The notes below the pieces were generated by a model. The model made no database searches and was not told the origin of the DNA. It worked only from the letters and a program-made list of their open reading frames with translations. From the NCBI RefSeq assembly GCF_003231285.1, contig NZ_QKNS01000009.1:62001-126000 (forward strand): 64,000 nt of DNA, read 5' to 3'. This document shows, piece by piece, positions 42,528-51,315 of the stretch (within the stretch, counting starts at the first letter, position 1; every line of letters begins with the position of its first letter). The position numbers were made by a program, and so were the translations under genes. The stretch is from Hymenobacter sediminis (GTDB lineage Bacteria; Bacteroidota; Bacteroidia; Cytophagales; Hymenobacteraceae).

Positions 42528-43806
42528 ACTCTTTCGCTACTACCCCTCCTTTTACTACCAACCGCACCTGCCGCAACGCCTTGATGTCCTTGGTCGGGTC
42601 GCCGGCTACGGCTACCAGGTCAGCGAGGAGGCCGGGCTGAATGCGGCCGCGGTCGGGGAGCTGGAAGATGCGGGCATTGCCAGCGGTGAAGCCGCGTAGG
42701 GTTTGAAGGGTAGTAAAGCCATATTCCTGCACCAGCAGCTCGGCTTCGCGCAGGTTGTCGCCGTGCGCGAAAACGCCTACGTCGCCGCCATAGGCCAGAT
42801 CCAAGCCGCTTTGTAAGGCCGCTTTCACCGTCTGCTTTTTCTGCTGAATACGCTCCGGCTCAGGTTCCTGGCCTTTGCGCCAGCCCCGGTATTGGGAAGT
42901 AGCGTCGCCGGCTGCTACGGTGGGGCAAAGGGCTACCCCGCGCTGCTTCATGAGCTTGAAGATTTCGGGCGTGCCCGCGTCGCCGTGCTCAATGGTTTGC
43001 ACCCCCGCCAGGGTAGCGCGGCGCATACCCTCGGGCGTACTGGCGTGGGCCACCACGGGGCGGCCGGCACTGCGGGCCGTTTGCACAATCAGGTTTAGCT
43101 CGTCCTGCGTGAAGGTCGGGCGGCTGGGCTCATTGGGGCCCCAGCGGTAGTCGGCATATACCTTAATCACATCGGCTCCTTTGCCAATCTGCTCGCGCAC
43201 GGCCCGGATGATACCATCTACGCCATCGGCCTCCTGGGCGCCTTGGGGCACGTCGAAGCCCGAAAGCAGCTTGGGGCCATAGGAGCCAGTAGCTACCAAA
43301 GCCCGGGTAGCCACTACCATACGCGGACCCGGAATCAGGCCCCGGTCAATGGCTTGTTTGAGGCCCACATCGGCGTAGCCGGCGCCCTCACTGCCCAGGT
43401 CCCGGACGGTTGTGAAACCGGCTTCCAGCGTCCGGCGGGCATGGGCCGTAGCACGGGCCACCCGCAGCGCCTCCGATTCCTGCAGCACCTGGTCGTTCCA
43501 GCTGGTTTCGTTGTAGGGGTGAAGCAGTAGGTGCGAGTGGCCTTCAATGAGACCCGGCAGCAAGGTCAGACCCGGCAGTTCCACGGTACGCGCTCCGGCC
43601 GGGGCTTGAAGCTGAGCAGCAGGCCCCACGGCTTTTATTTTGTCGCCTTCCGTGAGCACAGCCCAGCCCTGGTGTAGGGTTTCACCGTCGAATACAGCGG
43701 CCGGTCGGAGCAGGAGGGCGGGGGTAGGCGGCCCGGCAGGTGAAGTGGTCTGGGTAGTAGAGGCCAGGCTACCTAATAAAAGGCCGGCGAGGGGAAGAAA
43801 GCGCAC
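42526..43806 (-). CDS. Secreted amidohydrolase (imidazolonepropionase-like)
   Basis: A 426-aa metal-dependent hydrolase with a signal peptide (RFLPLAGLLLGSLAST). Metal-site pattern: HSH in IEGHSHLLL, Lys in VIKVYADY as a likely carboxylated bridging lysine, His in VVAHAST, IEHGD and Asp in YGGDVGVF. This matches prolidase-type members of the amidohydrolase superfamily more closely than dipeptidases. The GTG at 43806 is chosen because a TTACTTTG -7-like element lies 6 nt upstream; a TTG three codons further is possible. Paralogue of the gene at 2.7-4.1 kb. Confidence 0.85.
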   Translation of the reverse strand: MRFLPLAGLLLGSLASTTQTTSPAGPPTPALLLRPAAVFDGETLHQGWAVLTEGDKIKAVGPAAQLQAPAGARTVELPGLTLLPGLIEGHSHLLLHPYNETSWNDQVLQESEALRVARATAHARRTLEAGFTTVRDLGSEGAGYADVGLKQAIDRGLIPGPRMVVATRALVATGSYGPKLLSGFDVPQGAQEADGVDGIIRAVREQIGKGADVIKVYADYRWGPNEPSRPTFTQDELNLIVQTARSAGRPVVAHASTPEGMRRATLAGVQTIEHGDAGTPEIFKLMKQRGVALCPTVAAGDATSQYRGWRKGQEPEPERIQQKKQTVKAALQSGLDLAYGGDVGVFAHGDNLREAELLVQEYGFTTLQTLRGFTAGNARIFQLPDRGRIQPGLLADLVAVAGDPTKDIKALRQVRLVVKGGVVAKE

Positions 43807-43894
43807 AGAGAGCAAAGTAAGAAATGGGAGCAGGAGCGGAAAACAAGAATGCTGCGCTAAAACTACGTTGGCTCTTTGCGCGCACAGAGGTAAA

Positions 43895-44746
43895 CTATTT
43901 TCCGCTTCGGTACATCTTGTCGAATTCCTTCTGGGTTAGAAAAGTCAGCTGCTGTTTCTCAAGGTCAAACACGGAAACGTACTCCCTACCCATAACAATG
44001 TGCTGGGGAGCAGGAAAAGAGTCTTTGTAAAGAAGCAGAGAACAAATATCCGTGGGTGTAATGTATGGGTGAGCCGGCAAATGGCTGTGCATACCTGCGC
44101 GAATGGTTTGAGAGCCTTCGGGCAAGCGCATGGCTAAGTAGCTGTTGTGCAGTCGCTCTACCTTTTGGAGGGTGCCCGCGGCCGTGAAGCGTAGCAGAAA
44201 ATCGTTGCCAATGGGCAGGACGCCTCCTTCCTGGGGGCCTACTAGCACGTACGCACGCGTACTTGGTCCCTGGTCGAGCAAGATGATGTTAGGACGTGTG
44301 TTTTCCGGAAACTGATACGGAGCATGCGCTACCCGCCCTGACTCCAGTTCCTCCTCTACTGCTTCCCGCATGGCGTATAGCTTTTGTTCCCGTGCCGAGG
44401 CTTTCCGAGGTCCTTGCTGCCGCGCAGTGGCTGGTTCAATAGCTAAACGAGGAAAGCTGAAACTATAGGCTACCGTGAGAGGACCAGGGGTAGTATTTCT
44501 TCCCACGAAGACGGTTCGGAGCGAATCGCCATCGGCATAAGAGAAGTAGCCCCCTAGCGTGCTCATGTCCGGCTTCCGAGCGAGCAGCAGATCCGATGCT
44601 ACCCACGAGGCGCGCTCCGACTCGTACAAGGCCAAGCCTTCGCGCATGATTTCTTGGCCTAGTGCTTGTTGTTTAGGTGTCTGCGCGGCCGCTTGCTGCC
44701 CCACGCAGATGCTTAGCAGAGCTACGGCTAAAAGGGAATATTTCAT
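43895..44746 (-). CDS. Exported protein of unknown function
   Basis: A 283-aa protein starting MKYSLLAVALLSICVGQQAAAQ, a clear Sec signal peptide, so it is periplasmic or secreted. The mature part mixes helices ('QALGQEIMREGLALYESERAS') and beta strands ('NIILLDQGPSTRAYVLVGPQ', 'GNDFLLRFTAAGTL'), with no known catalytic motif. An ATG nine codons upstream would add a hydrophobic lead that is not needed. The gene lies just downstream of a strong terminator hairpin and may form an independent unit. Function unknown. Confidence 0.72.
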   Translation of the reverse strand: MKYSLLAVALLSICVGQQAAAQTPKQQALGQEIMREGLALYESERASWVASDLLLARKPDMSTLGGYFSYADGDSLRTVFVGRNTTPGPLTVAYSFSFPRLAIEPATARQQGPRKASAREQKLYAMREAVEEELESGRVAHAPYQFPENTRPNIILLDQGPSTRAYVLVGPQEGGVLPIGNDFLLRFTAAGTLQKVERLHNSYLAMRLPEGSQTIRAGMHSHLPAHPYITPTDICSLLLYKDSFPAPQHIVMGREYVSVFDLEKQQLTFLTQKEFDKMYRSGK

Positions 44747-44777
44747 AAAGGTGTATAGTAGAAGCACTATCAAATAG

Positions 44778-44815
44778 CGACGCCCGCCGGAAGGTATGAA
44801 TTCCGGCGGGCGTCG
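44778..44815. terminator. Hairpin terminator between two minus-strand genes
   Basis: A perfect 15-bp stem (44778-44792 with 44801-44815), an 8-nt loop. It lies just downstream of the peptidase gene in the direction of transcription. Confidence 0.85.
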
Positions 44816-44839
44816 TTTGTATGGGCTAAGAAAAAGATA

Positions 44840-47101
44840 CTACGCTTTCTCCTTAGCCGGCTTGCGCTTCACTTTGACCTTCTCCAGTTTCTTGCCATTC
44901 TCGGGGGTAGTAGCCTCACTACCGGGGCCGCCTACCAGCGTCATTTCCTTGACCAAGTGACCGGCGCCGGCGTACTTATCGACCACGAATAGCATGTAGC
45001 GCACATCCAGCGTGATGTTGCGTACCCGATCGGGGTCGAACATGATGTCGGACATGGTGCCTTCCCAATTGCGGTCGAAGTTGGTGCCGATCAGCTCCCC
45101 GCGGCCGTTAATGACGGGTGAGCCGGAGTTGCCGCCGGTGGTGTGGTTGGTGGCAATAAAGGCAACGGGCACGGTGCCTTTGTAGGCGTATGGGCCGAAA
45201 TCCTTGTTTTTGTACAGCTCAGCGAGGCGAGCGGGTACTTCAAACTCGGGATTGGTGGGGTCAGCCTTCTCCATAATGCCGTCGAGGGTAGTATAGAAAT
45301 CGTACTGGGTGCCGTCGGCGGGCTGGTAGCCGGCTACCTGGCCGTAAGCCACGCGCAGGGTGGAGTTGGCATCGGGGTAGAACTTGCGCTCCGGCTGTTG
45401 CAGACGCAGGCCGGCTACGTAAGTGCGCTGCAGCAGAGCAATGTTGTCGGTGGCGGCGCTGTAGGTAGGTAGCACCTGCTGGCGGTAGGTCGTTACGATG
45501 GCTTGGGCCAGCTGCATGGCGGGGTCGTTGCGCAGATTAGTCACGTTGCCTTTTGCTACCTCATCCAGCACCGTGTAAGCCGATTCCTGCGTCGTCAGCC
45601 GCGACTTGCTGTAGAGCTGGGCTGCGTAGGCAGACCAGCCCGTGGTAGCATACTGTTTCTGCAGGTTCTTGACGTAGGCAGGCAGCAGTGCGGCCGGGGT
45701 TCCGTTGGCGTAGAGGGGAAGGAGAGCGGCGGCTACTTTCTGGTCGGTGGGGGCGCTGTAGTTGCGGAAGAAGCCCACCGAGCCTTTCCGGGTTTTTTCG
45801 GCGGCAGCGGCCAACTCTTCCAGCGGAGCTTTTTTATCGGCCAGCTCCAGTAGGGGCAGCAGGCTGTTGGCGTAGGTCATCAGTTCCACACCCAGGGCGG
45901 CTTCCGTCACGTAGTCGCGGGCCAGGGTGTAGTCGCGGACGGTGGCGTAATTTTTCTGTAGCTCGGGCAGCAGACCGGCAAAGGCAGCGCGGCGGGCGTC
46001 GTCACCACTTTCGGCCCACTTCTGGAATTGGGCTTCCTGCTGCTGCTTTACGCGCACGGCGTCTAGCTTCTTCAGGCCTCGGGTTTCGCCGATCCACTTT
46101 TTCCAGTAGTTGGCAATGCTGGCGTACTTGGCCGCATATTGAATGCGCACCTTGTCGGAAGCCTTCATGTCGGCGTCCAGCACCTTCAGCCTAGCGTCGC
46201 GAACCTTGATTTTTGCGGGGTTTGACAGCGAATAAGTTTCATCAACACCCCACGAGGTCAGATACTCATTGGTGCGGCCAGGGAAGCCGAACACCAGCGT
46301 GAAGTCGCCGGGCTGCACTCCGCTGAGGGAAATGGGTAGGTGGTGACGGGGCTTAAAAGGTTTGTTGTCGGGGGAGTAGGGTGCGGGCTTGTTGTCAGGG
46401 CCGGCGTAGATGCGGAAGATGCTGAAGTCGCCGGTGTGGCGGGGCCAGGCCCAGTTATCAGTGTCGCCGCCGAACTTGCCGATGCTGCTTGGTGGAGCAC
46501 CTACCAGGCGGATGTCCTGGAACACCTCCGTTACGAACATATAGTATTCGTTGCCATTGAACATAGGGCGCACAAAGGCTTGGTAGTGCGTGCCCTGCAC
46601 GGCGGCCTGCGCTACGCGCTGGCTGTTCACTTGCACCAGTTTCTCGCGCTCGGCCTCCACAATGCCTTTGGTAGGCACGCCCGTCAGCACTTGGCTGGTC
46701 ACGTCTTCCATGCGCACGATGAAAGTAGCCGTCAGGCCGGGATTGGGCAGTTCTTGCTCCTGGTTCATGGCCCAATATCCCTTCGTGAGGTAGTCTTTCT
46801 CAACGGAAGAGTGACTCTGAATCTGGCTGTAGCCGCAGTGATGGTTGGTGAGGAGCAGTCCCTGGTCAGAAATAATTTCGCCGGTGCAGCCGCCGCCGAA
46901 CTGTACCACGGCATCCTTCAGGCTACCCTGGTTAATGGAATAAATCTGCTCGGCCGTGAGCTTGAGGCCTTTTTTCTGCATGTCGGCCTCGTTGAGCTGC
47001 TTTAGTAGCAGCGGCAGCCACATGCCTTCATCGGCGCGGGCCTGGGGCAGGTAGGAAAGAAGGGTAAGGGCCAGCAGAGCCAGCCGGGAGCGTACGCGCA
47101 T
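44840..47101 (-). CDS. dpp11: S46-family dipeptidyl-peptidase, DPP11-like
   Basis: A 753-aa exopeptidase with a signal peptide (SRLALLALTLLSYLPQARA), acting in the periplasm. The chymotrypsin-like site is visible: His in LLTNHHCGY, Asp in GGDTDNWAWPRH and Ser659 in TGGNSGSPV. The residue 18 after the Ser is Arg677 (IGTNFDRNWEG); by alignment with Porphyromonas DPP11 this position (Arg673) gives Asp/Glu specificity, whereas DPP7 has Gly. It removes dipeptides with acidic P1 residues for amino-acid scavenging. The C-terminal tail is Lys-rich. Specificity is inferred. Confidence 0.93.
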   Translation of the reverse strand: MRVRSRLALLALTLLSYLPQARADEGMWLPLLLKQLNEADMQKKGLKLTAEQIYSINQGSLKDAVVQFGGGCTGEIISDQGLLLTNHHCGYSQIQSHSSVEKDYLTKGYWAMNQEQELPNPGLTATFIVRMEDVTSQVLTGVPTKGIVEAEREKLVQVNSQRVAQAAVQGTHYQAFVRPMFNGNEYYMFVTEVFQDIRLVGAPPSSIGKFGGDTDNWAWPRHTGDFSIFRIYAGPDNKPAPYSPDNKPFKPRHHLPISLSGVQPGDFTLVFGFPGRTNEYLTSWGVDETYSLSNPAKIKVRDARLKVLDADMKASDKVRIQYAAKYASIANYWKKWIGETRGLKKLDAVRVKQQQEAQFQKWAESGDDARRAAFAGLLPELQKNYATVRDYTLARDYVTEAALGVELMTYANSLLPLLELADKKAPLEELAAAAEKTRKGSVGFFRNYSAPTDQKVAAALLPLYANGTPAALLPAYVKNLQKQYATTGWSAYAAQLYSKSRLTTQESAYTVLDEVAKGNVTNLRNDPAMQLAQAIVTTYRQQVLPTYSAATDNIALLQRTYVAGLRLQQPERKFYPDANSTLRVAYGQVAGYQPADGTQYDFYTTLDGIMEKADPTNPEFEVPARLAELYKNKDFGPYAYKGTVPVAFIATNHTTGGNSGSPVINGRGELIGTNFDRNWEGTMSDIMFDPDRVRNITLDVRYMLFVVDKYAGAGHLVKEMTLVGGPGSEATTPENGKKLEKVKVKRKPAKEKA

Positions 47102-47212
47102 AGAGTAAGGAGTTGTGCTGCTGGGTGGTCAGCAAAAAGATGACGTAAAAATAGCAAACCGGCTGCTTGCAAGGCTCAGCAAGGGCTTCCATAAACAGCT
47201 CCCCACGAAAAA

Positions 47213-47244
47213 GCCCTGCCTCAACGTTAGGGTTGAGGCAGGGC
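47213..47244 (-). terminator. Terminator of the YkvA-like gene
   Basis: A perfect 13-bp stem (47213-47225 with 47232-47244) with a 6-nt loop; the A-run before the left arm gives a minus-strand U-run. Confidence 0.9.
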
Positions 47245-47275
47245 CAGAGGGGTAGGGTTGTAACTACCGAAGTGC

Positions 47276-47803
47276 TTACGAATGGCCCATTTCGGCCACG
47301 GCAGGAGCATTCTCGGCGTTGGTATTCGACGCCGCGTAAGCGGGCTTGGCAGCAGCGGCCGGAATGTCGTCGGTTTTTTCGGAGGCGTGGGTTTGCTCCC
47401 ACTCCCGGAAGCGGGTGATTTCGCTCTGGAAGCTATCCACAAACCAGCTCAACAAGGCCAAATCATCCAGGAAACCTACTACCGGAATAAAGTCCGGCAC
47501 TAAATCGACGGGGGAGAGGGTGTAGAGCAGCACGCCCAGCGCCGATACAATGGTACCGGTTTCAATCTGGCGGTAGTTGCCACTTACGTAGTTGCGCACC
47601 AGTCGTACCACCGTATAGGCTACGTCGAACAACTGCTTGAACTTGTTGTCTTTGCTTTCCTTGCTGGCAAGCTTGTTGGCCACTTCATTCAGGACCATTA
47701 CGACCTTGAACGGACGACCCAGCAATTTGCCGGCACGGTTCAGAAAAACACTGAAGAGGGCGTTTTTGGAAATTGAAATACCTTTTTCTACAAGAGAGGC
47801 CAT
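47276..47803 (-). CDS. YkvA/DUF1232-type membrane protein
   Basis: A 175-aa protein starting MASLVEKGISIS. The central DUF1232 core is 'TIVSALGVLLYTLSPVDLVPDFIPVVGFLDDLALLSWFV', with the DxVPDFIP and DD motifs of this family. The preceding helix region (KLLGRPFKVV..., SKDNKFKQLFDVAY) is charged. The C-terminus is Ala/Pro-rich and acidic. Function is unknown; relatives are membrane-linked. The ATG at 47803 is chosen; upstream codons of the open frame do not look coding. Confidence 0.85.
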   Translation of the reverse strand: MASLVEKGISISKNALFSVFLNRAGKLLGRPFKVVMVLNEVANKLASKESKDNKFKQLFDVAYTVVRLVRNYVSGNYRQIETGTIVSALGVLLYTLSPVDLVPDFIPVVGFLDDLALLSWFVDSFQSEITRFREWEQTHASEKTDDIPAAAAKPAYAASNTNAENAPAVAEMGHS

Positions 47804-47873
47804 AAGAACGGGGGTGATAAGAAGTGTGCTTCCTCTACGCTTGCCGCCGGCCCCATGTTGCCCAGCTCTGACG

Positions 47874-48443
47874 CTAGCGCAGGAGGTAGGCATAGTAGGC
47901 TAAGAATTCCCGGATCAGGGCGTAGGCGTCGCGCCACTCGTAGTAGGTTGCGTGAGCCGCATGCACCTCCGGCACGCCCTGCTTCCGTAGGAGCAGCTTG
48001 GTGCGGCTCAGATGAAAGAACTGCGACACTACCAGGGCTGAGCGCAAATGCTGCTGCTGCGCTATGCGGGCGTAATTGCGGGCGGTGGCTTGCGTGTTAT
48101 TTCCTTTGTTATCAATGAAAATGGCCTGAGCGGGCACGCCCTGCGCTACTAAATAGCGCTGCATAACAGTGCCTTCATAGTGGCCTTCTTTGCCCAAGCC
48201 TCCGCTCACCAGAATCAGCGGGCTGACTCCCTGGCGGTACAATTCCAGGGACTTATCAAGCCGTGCCTGCAGGCGAGCGGATAGACTGCCATCCGGATTT
48301 ACGGTGTTGCCCAAGACTATCAAACAGTCAACCGGCTGAATGTCATCGGTAAGCCCATCGATTGTCACTGCCGCACTGTGCAGTATAAACCAGCTTATCA
48401 ATACAATCAGGGCTGAAATAATAAGGCGTTTAGCTGTGGGCAT
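47874..48443 (-). CDS. YdcF/DUF218-family membrane protein
   Basis: A 189-aa protein of the YdcF/SanA group. An N-terminal helix (LIISALIVLISWFILH) anchors a Rossmann-like domain with 'DCLIVLGNTVNPDGSLSARLQARLDKSLELY', 'PLILVSGGLGKEG', and 'NNTQATARNYARIA'. The E-x-x-N-T and S-x-x-F-H motifs (VVSQFFHLSRTK) mark DUF218. Family members bind nucleotide-like ligands or affect cell-wall permeability. Soluble part location is probably periplasmic. It lies 70 bp upstream of the YkvA-like gene and could be cotranscribed. Confidence 0.85.
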   Translation of the reverse strand: MPTAKRLIISALIVLISWFILHSAAVTIDGLTDDIQPVDCLIVLGNTVNPDGSLSARLQARLDKSLELYRQGVSPLILVSGGLGKEGHYEGTVMQRYLVAQGVPAQAIFIDNKGNNTQATARNYARIAQQQHLRSALVVSQFFHLSRTKLLLRKQGVPEVHAAHATYYEWRDAYALIREFLAYYAYLLR

Positions 48444-48475
48444 ATCTAAGTAGTGTAACCTGTACTAAGAACGTC

Positions 48476-48563
48476 ATTCCGAACTGGTCGAGGAATCTCG
48501 CGTGCTGACGTTGGCTTACTGTGGCAGCGTAGGCCGCGCCAAATTCCTCGACCAGCTCGGAAT
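48476..48563. repeat. REP-like intergenic hairpin, 21-bp arms
   Basis: The arms ATTCCGA(A)CTGGTCGAGGAAT (48476-48496) and the reverse complement at 48543-48563 differ at one position, with a 46-nt loop. The CTGGTCGAG core is shared with the 16.7 kb element. Confidence 0.75.
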
Positions 48564-48680
48564 AACCTTTCTTTACTCTCTACTTAGCCTAGAAAGTAAG
48601 GGGAAGGCTTTCCTTCTTAGGAAGGAGGCGTAAAACACCAGAAGTTACTATCAGCTACCACGAAAATTACCGCTTTCCTG

Positions 48681-48688
48681 TAGCTTCG
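48681..48688 (+). promoter_or_regulatory. -7-like element TAGCTTCG before the DinB gene
   Basis: TAGCTTCG, with 4 nt to the ATG; the last T of the TTTG trio is C, as in other boxes here (TACCTTCG). It suggests a leaderless mRNA. Confidence 0.45.
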
Positions 48689-48692
48689 CTCC

Positions 48693-49229
48693 ATGAGCTA
48701 CCTCACCACCCGCCCGGCTACTAGCGAGTACGCACCCTACTACGAAACCTACATCCGCCTGATTCCGGTGGGCCACGACCCGTTGCAGCTGCTGCGGGAG
48801 CAACCTGCTACCCTAAAGCAACTGCTCCAAGGCCTCACCGACGAGCAAGCGCGCCTGCGCTACGCGCCGGGCAAGTGGAGTATAAAGGAAAGTTTGGTGC
48901 ATGTGCTGGATACAGAGCGCATCTTCGCTTACCGTGCCCTGCGCATCGGTCGCGGCGACCAGCAGCCCCTGCCCGGCTTCGACCAGAATGATTATGTGCC
49001 CAACTCCGGCGCCGATGAACGACCGCTGGAAGATATTCTGCATGAGTATGATACAGTGCGTGCCGCTACGCTCAGCCTGTTTGAGTCGTTGCGGCCGGAG
49101 GCCTACGAGCGGCTGGGCACGGCCAGCACGTTTCCGGTGAGTGTGCGCGCTTTGGCCTACATGACGGCTGGCCACGAAGCCCATCACCTTACCCTGTTAC
49201 AAGAGCGCTACCTGCCACTGCTGAAGTAA
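48693..49229 (+). CDS. DinB-family putative metalloenzyme
   Basis: A 178-aa four-helix protein of the DinB/YfiT superfamily. Metal-site histidines are plausible in VLHVLDTERI, with His near residue 70, and in AGHEAHHLTLL near the C-terminus, with the H-x3-H pattern. Family members include thiol-dependent transferases and hydrolases; most have unknown substrates. A -7-like box TAGCTTCG lies 4 nt upstream. The short Lys-rich gene follows after 85 bp. Function unknown. Confidence 0.85.
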   Translation: MSYLTTRPATSEYAPYYETYIRLIPVGHDPLQLLREQPATLKQLLQGLTDEQARLRYAPGKWSIKESLVHVLDTERIFAYRALRIGRGDQQPLPGFDQNDYVPNSGADERPLEDILHEYDTVRAATLSLFESLRPEAYERLGTASTFPVSVRALAYMTAGHEAHHLTLLQERYLPLLK

Positions 49230-49313
49230 TTCGTACTTTCACCTGCGTACAACACCGGCCCGACCAGGCGCGTTAGAGTACCAGGATATCACGCCCAACA
49301 AATCCATATAGTC

Positions 49314-49430
49314 ATGGCCAAAGCCCAGGAACCCCGCAAAGAGAAGAAGAAAGAGCCTGCTAAAACCACCAAGGAGAAAAAGGCCGCCAAAGAAGAGAAA
49401 AAAGCCCTGAAGGCTCGCCAGCAGGAGTAG
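49314..49430 (+). CDS. Very small Lys/Glu-rich protein
   Basis: A 38-codon gene from ATG to TAG: MAKAQEPRKEKKKEP, then a Lys/Thr/Ala/Glu-rich end finishing ALKARQQE. The composition (about 40% Lys) suggests a nucleic-acid or ribosome-associated peptide, though a noncoding region is possible. Support comes from a start-to-stop frame immediately followed by a perfect terminator hairpin. No RBS or clear -7 box is seen. Similar short basic peptides are common in Bacteroidota, but the family is not named. Confidence 0.5.
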   Translation: MAKAQEPRKEKKKEPAKTTKEKKAAKEEKKALKARQQE

Positions 49431-49446
49431 ACGTTTCGTCAAGCAG

Positions 49447-49482
49447 GAAAAGGCCGGAGGAATTGATTCCTCCGGCCTTTTC
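49447..49482. terminator. Shared terminator, 15-bp stem
   Basis: A perfect stem (49447-49461 with 49468-49482) with A- and T-rich ends, between the Lys-rich small gene and the convergent Schlafen-type gene. Confidence 0.9.
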
Positions 49483-49513
49483 TTATAATCGGAGATAGGC
49501 CTCCGGGCTTTTC

Positions 49514-50140
49514 TTACAGTGTGTAATACACTTCCTTCTGTTTGTCGTGGTGCTTGATGTAGCCGTGTAGAGTCAGCTTGATAAGCGTCCGGTAGGCCCG
49601 GCGCTGCCCAATGTTGAGCAGCTTCATGTACTGGGCCAGCGTGATGCGCGGGTTTTTCTGAAGGTAGTCCAGCACGGCCAACTCTTCCTTGTTCAGCGGG
49701 ATGCGCTCAAACCGAGGGGTAGGGTCGGCGCGCTCCAGCGCTTTTTCGGTGAGCTGGCTGGTTTGCACGCTTTCGTCGCGCACGCGCACGTAGGCCCGCC
49801 AATCGCCGTCGGCTACCTGGGCGCGGTGGGGTTTGTGAGAGCTTTCCGGCACCGTAACCACCAGTACTACCCGGTCGTCGTGCTCCACCTCCCGGAACCG
49901 CAGCTCCAGCGGCGGATCGATGTAGTGCTGGGCGGCTTCGCGCAGCTGAAATATTTCCTCTTCCGCGTCGCGCACGCCCACAATCCGGCCGTCGTCATCT
50001 ACCCCCACCAACACGCGGCCACCGTGCGTATTGGCCAGCGAGGCCAGCGTGCGGGCTATGCGGGTAGGATGGGTAGTACGTTTCTTGAACTCCAGCCGCT
50101 CGCCTTCACCTTGCCGAATCAGTTCCTGCAAATCAGTCAT
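49514..50140 (-). CDS. AlbA_2/Schlafen-type ATP-binding regulator
   Basis: A 208-aa protein. The N-terminal Schlafen/AlbA_2 domain (about 1-130) opens EGERLEFKKRTTHP and has 'LASLANTHGGRVLVGVDDDGRIVGV', the usual fold of ATP- or nucleic-acid-binding transcriptional regulators (COG2865). The C-terminal 70 residues look like a winged helix (EELAVLDYLQKNPRITLAQYMKLLNIGQRRAYRTLIKLTLHGYI), so a DNA-binding regulator is likely. Targets unknown. Monocistronic with a terminator downstream. Confidence 0.85.
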   Translation of the reverse strand: MTDLQELIRQGEGERLEFKKRTTHPTRIARTLASLANTHGGRVLVGVDDDGRIVGVRDAEEEIFQLREAAQHYIDPPLELRFREVEHDDRVVLVVTVPESSHKPHRAQVADGDWRAYVRVRDESVQTSQLTEKALERADPTPRFERIPLNKEELAVLDYLQKNPRITLAQYMKLLNIGQRRAYRTLIKLTLHGYIKHHDKQKEVYYTL

Positions 50141-50234
50141 GTTGTGGAGGTTTAAACCGGCGTAGAGGGGTAGGGTACCGGCATTCCTTTAACATTATCG
50201 CGCGCCGAAAGGTACCCGGCAGGCGGCCAGATTC

Positions 50235-51104
50235 TTACTCAATACCCGTCTCCTCCGCCGATATGCGCCAGAGCCGACTGGCTTCGGTGCGGTTCTGGGC
50301 CCGTGCTGAGGTGCGGGCCGGTCGGCTATCGGCGAAGTAGCGGCCGCTTACCCGCGCTACCTCCGGCGAGGTGGCTAAGTATAACGTTGTTTGTGCGCCG
50401 CGCTCAGGTGAAACCATCAGGGGGCGGGCCGTCCACCACAGGGCTTTCATGACAGGGGAAGTGCCGGGGCGCATCAGGCCGGTGTCCACCAGCCCCGGAT
50501 GCAGGCAGTTGGCCGTAATGCCCGTCAGGTCGAGGCGGTGAGCCAGCTCGTTGGTAAACAGAATGTTGGCCAGTTTAGAATCGGCGTAGGCCGTGAGCCA
50601 GCTGTACTTGTCGGGCGAGTTCCGAACCTCACGATCGGGCTCAATCTCGCCTACCCAGTGCGCCACCGATGATACCGTAACTACCCGCGCCTGCCCGGCG
50701 GCATCAAGCAGGGGTAGGAGCAGGTTGGTTAGGGCGTAGGGGGCCAGATGGTTGGTTGCCCAGCTCAGCTCGTGGCCTTCCTCAGTAAGGGAAAAGCGGC
50801 CGGGCATAATACCGGCGTTATTGATCAGAATATCCAACTGACTGATTTCCTGCTGAAGCTCTTCGGCTAACGCGCGCACGTTCTGTAGTAGAGAGAGGTC
50901 ATAGCACTTGACGTGCACTGGTGCCTCGGGCCCCGCTGCCAGCTGAATAGACGCCAGCGCCCGGGCGGCCTTGTCAGCATCGCGCCCTACCACTATCACG
51001 CGGGCTCCCTGCCGGGCCAGTTCCCGGGCCGTTACCAACCCAATGCCACTGGTGGCACCCGTGACGAGGGCCGTTTTTCCGGAAAGCGGTAAAGAAGCAG
51101 TCAT
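50235..51104 (-). CDS. SDR-family oxidoreductase, retinol-dehydrogenase-like
   Basis: A 289-aa short-chain dehydrogenase. The cofactor motif TGATSGIG (about 15-22), NNAG in LINNAGIMPG, and the active-site Tyr-x3-Lys in TAYADSKLAN (with Ser in VTVSSVAHW) are complete. It resembles the retinol/oxidoreductase (WWOX-like) group and reduces or oxidises a hydrophobic alcohol or ketone with NADP(H). Substrate not predictable. The ATG at 51104 is preferred over an upstream in-frame start. Confidence 0.9.
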   Translation of the reverse strand: MTASLPLSGKTALVTGATSGIGLVTARELARQGARVIVVGRDADKAARALASIQLAAGPEAPVHVKCYDLSLLQNVRALAEELQQEISQLDILINNAGIMPGRFSLTEEGHELSWATNHLAPYALTNLLLPLLDAAGQARVVTVSSVAHWVGEIEPDREVRNSPDKYSWLTAYADSKLANILFTNELAHRLDLTGITANCLHPGLVDTGLMRPGTSPVMKALWWTARPLMVSPERGAQTTLYLATSPEVARVSGRYFADSRPARTSARAQNRTEASRLWRISAEETGIE

Positions 51105-51255
51105 ACAAAGGAAAATCGGGCGCAACCAGCCGCATAGCCTGTCTGGCTGGTTTGGCCGAAAATGTCAATCTGCAAAGACGTACGGAAAAAGCCAGGAAAT
51201 GGTGCCTGGCTGCAGTGCCAGATAGCCTCACAAAATTCCCGCCAGACCACAGCAA

Positions 51256-51287
51256 AAAGCCGCTCCCGATATTTCGGGAGCGGCTTT
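51256..51287 (-). terminator. Terminator of the SSB-like gene
   Basis: A perfect 14-bp stem (51256-51269 with 51274-51287) with a 4-nt loop. The A-run to the left is a U-run in the minus-strand RNA. Confidence 0.92.
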
Positions 51288-51315
51288 ACGCACTTGGCCA
51301 GGGTAGGCGGGGTGC

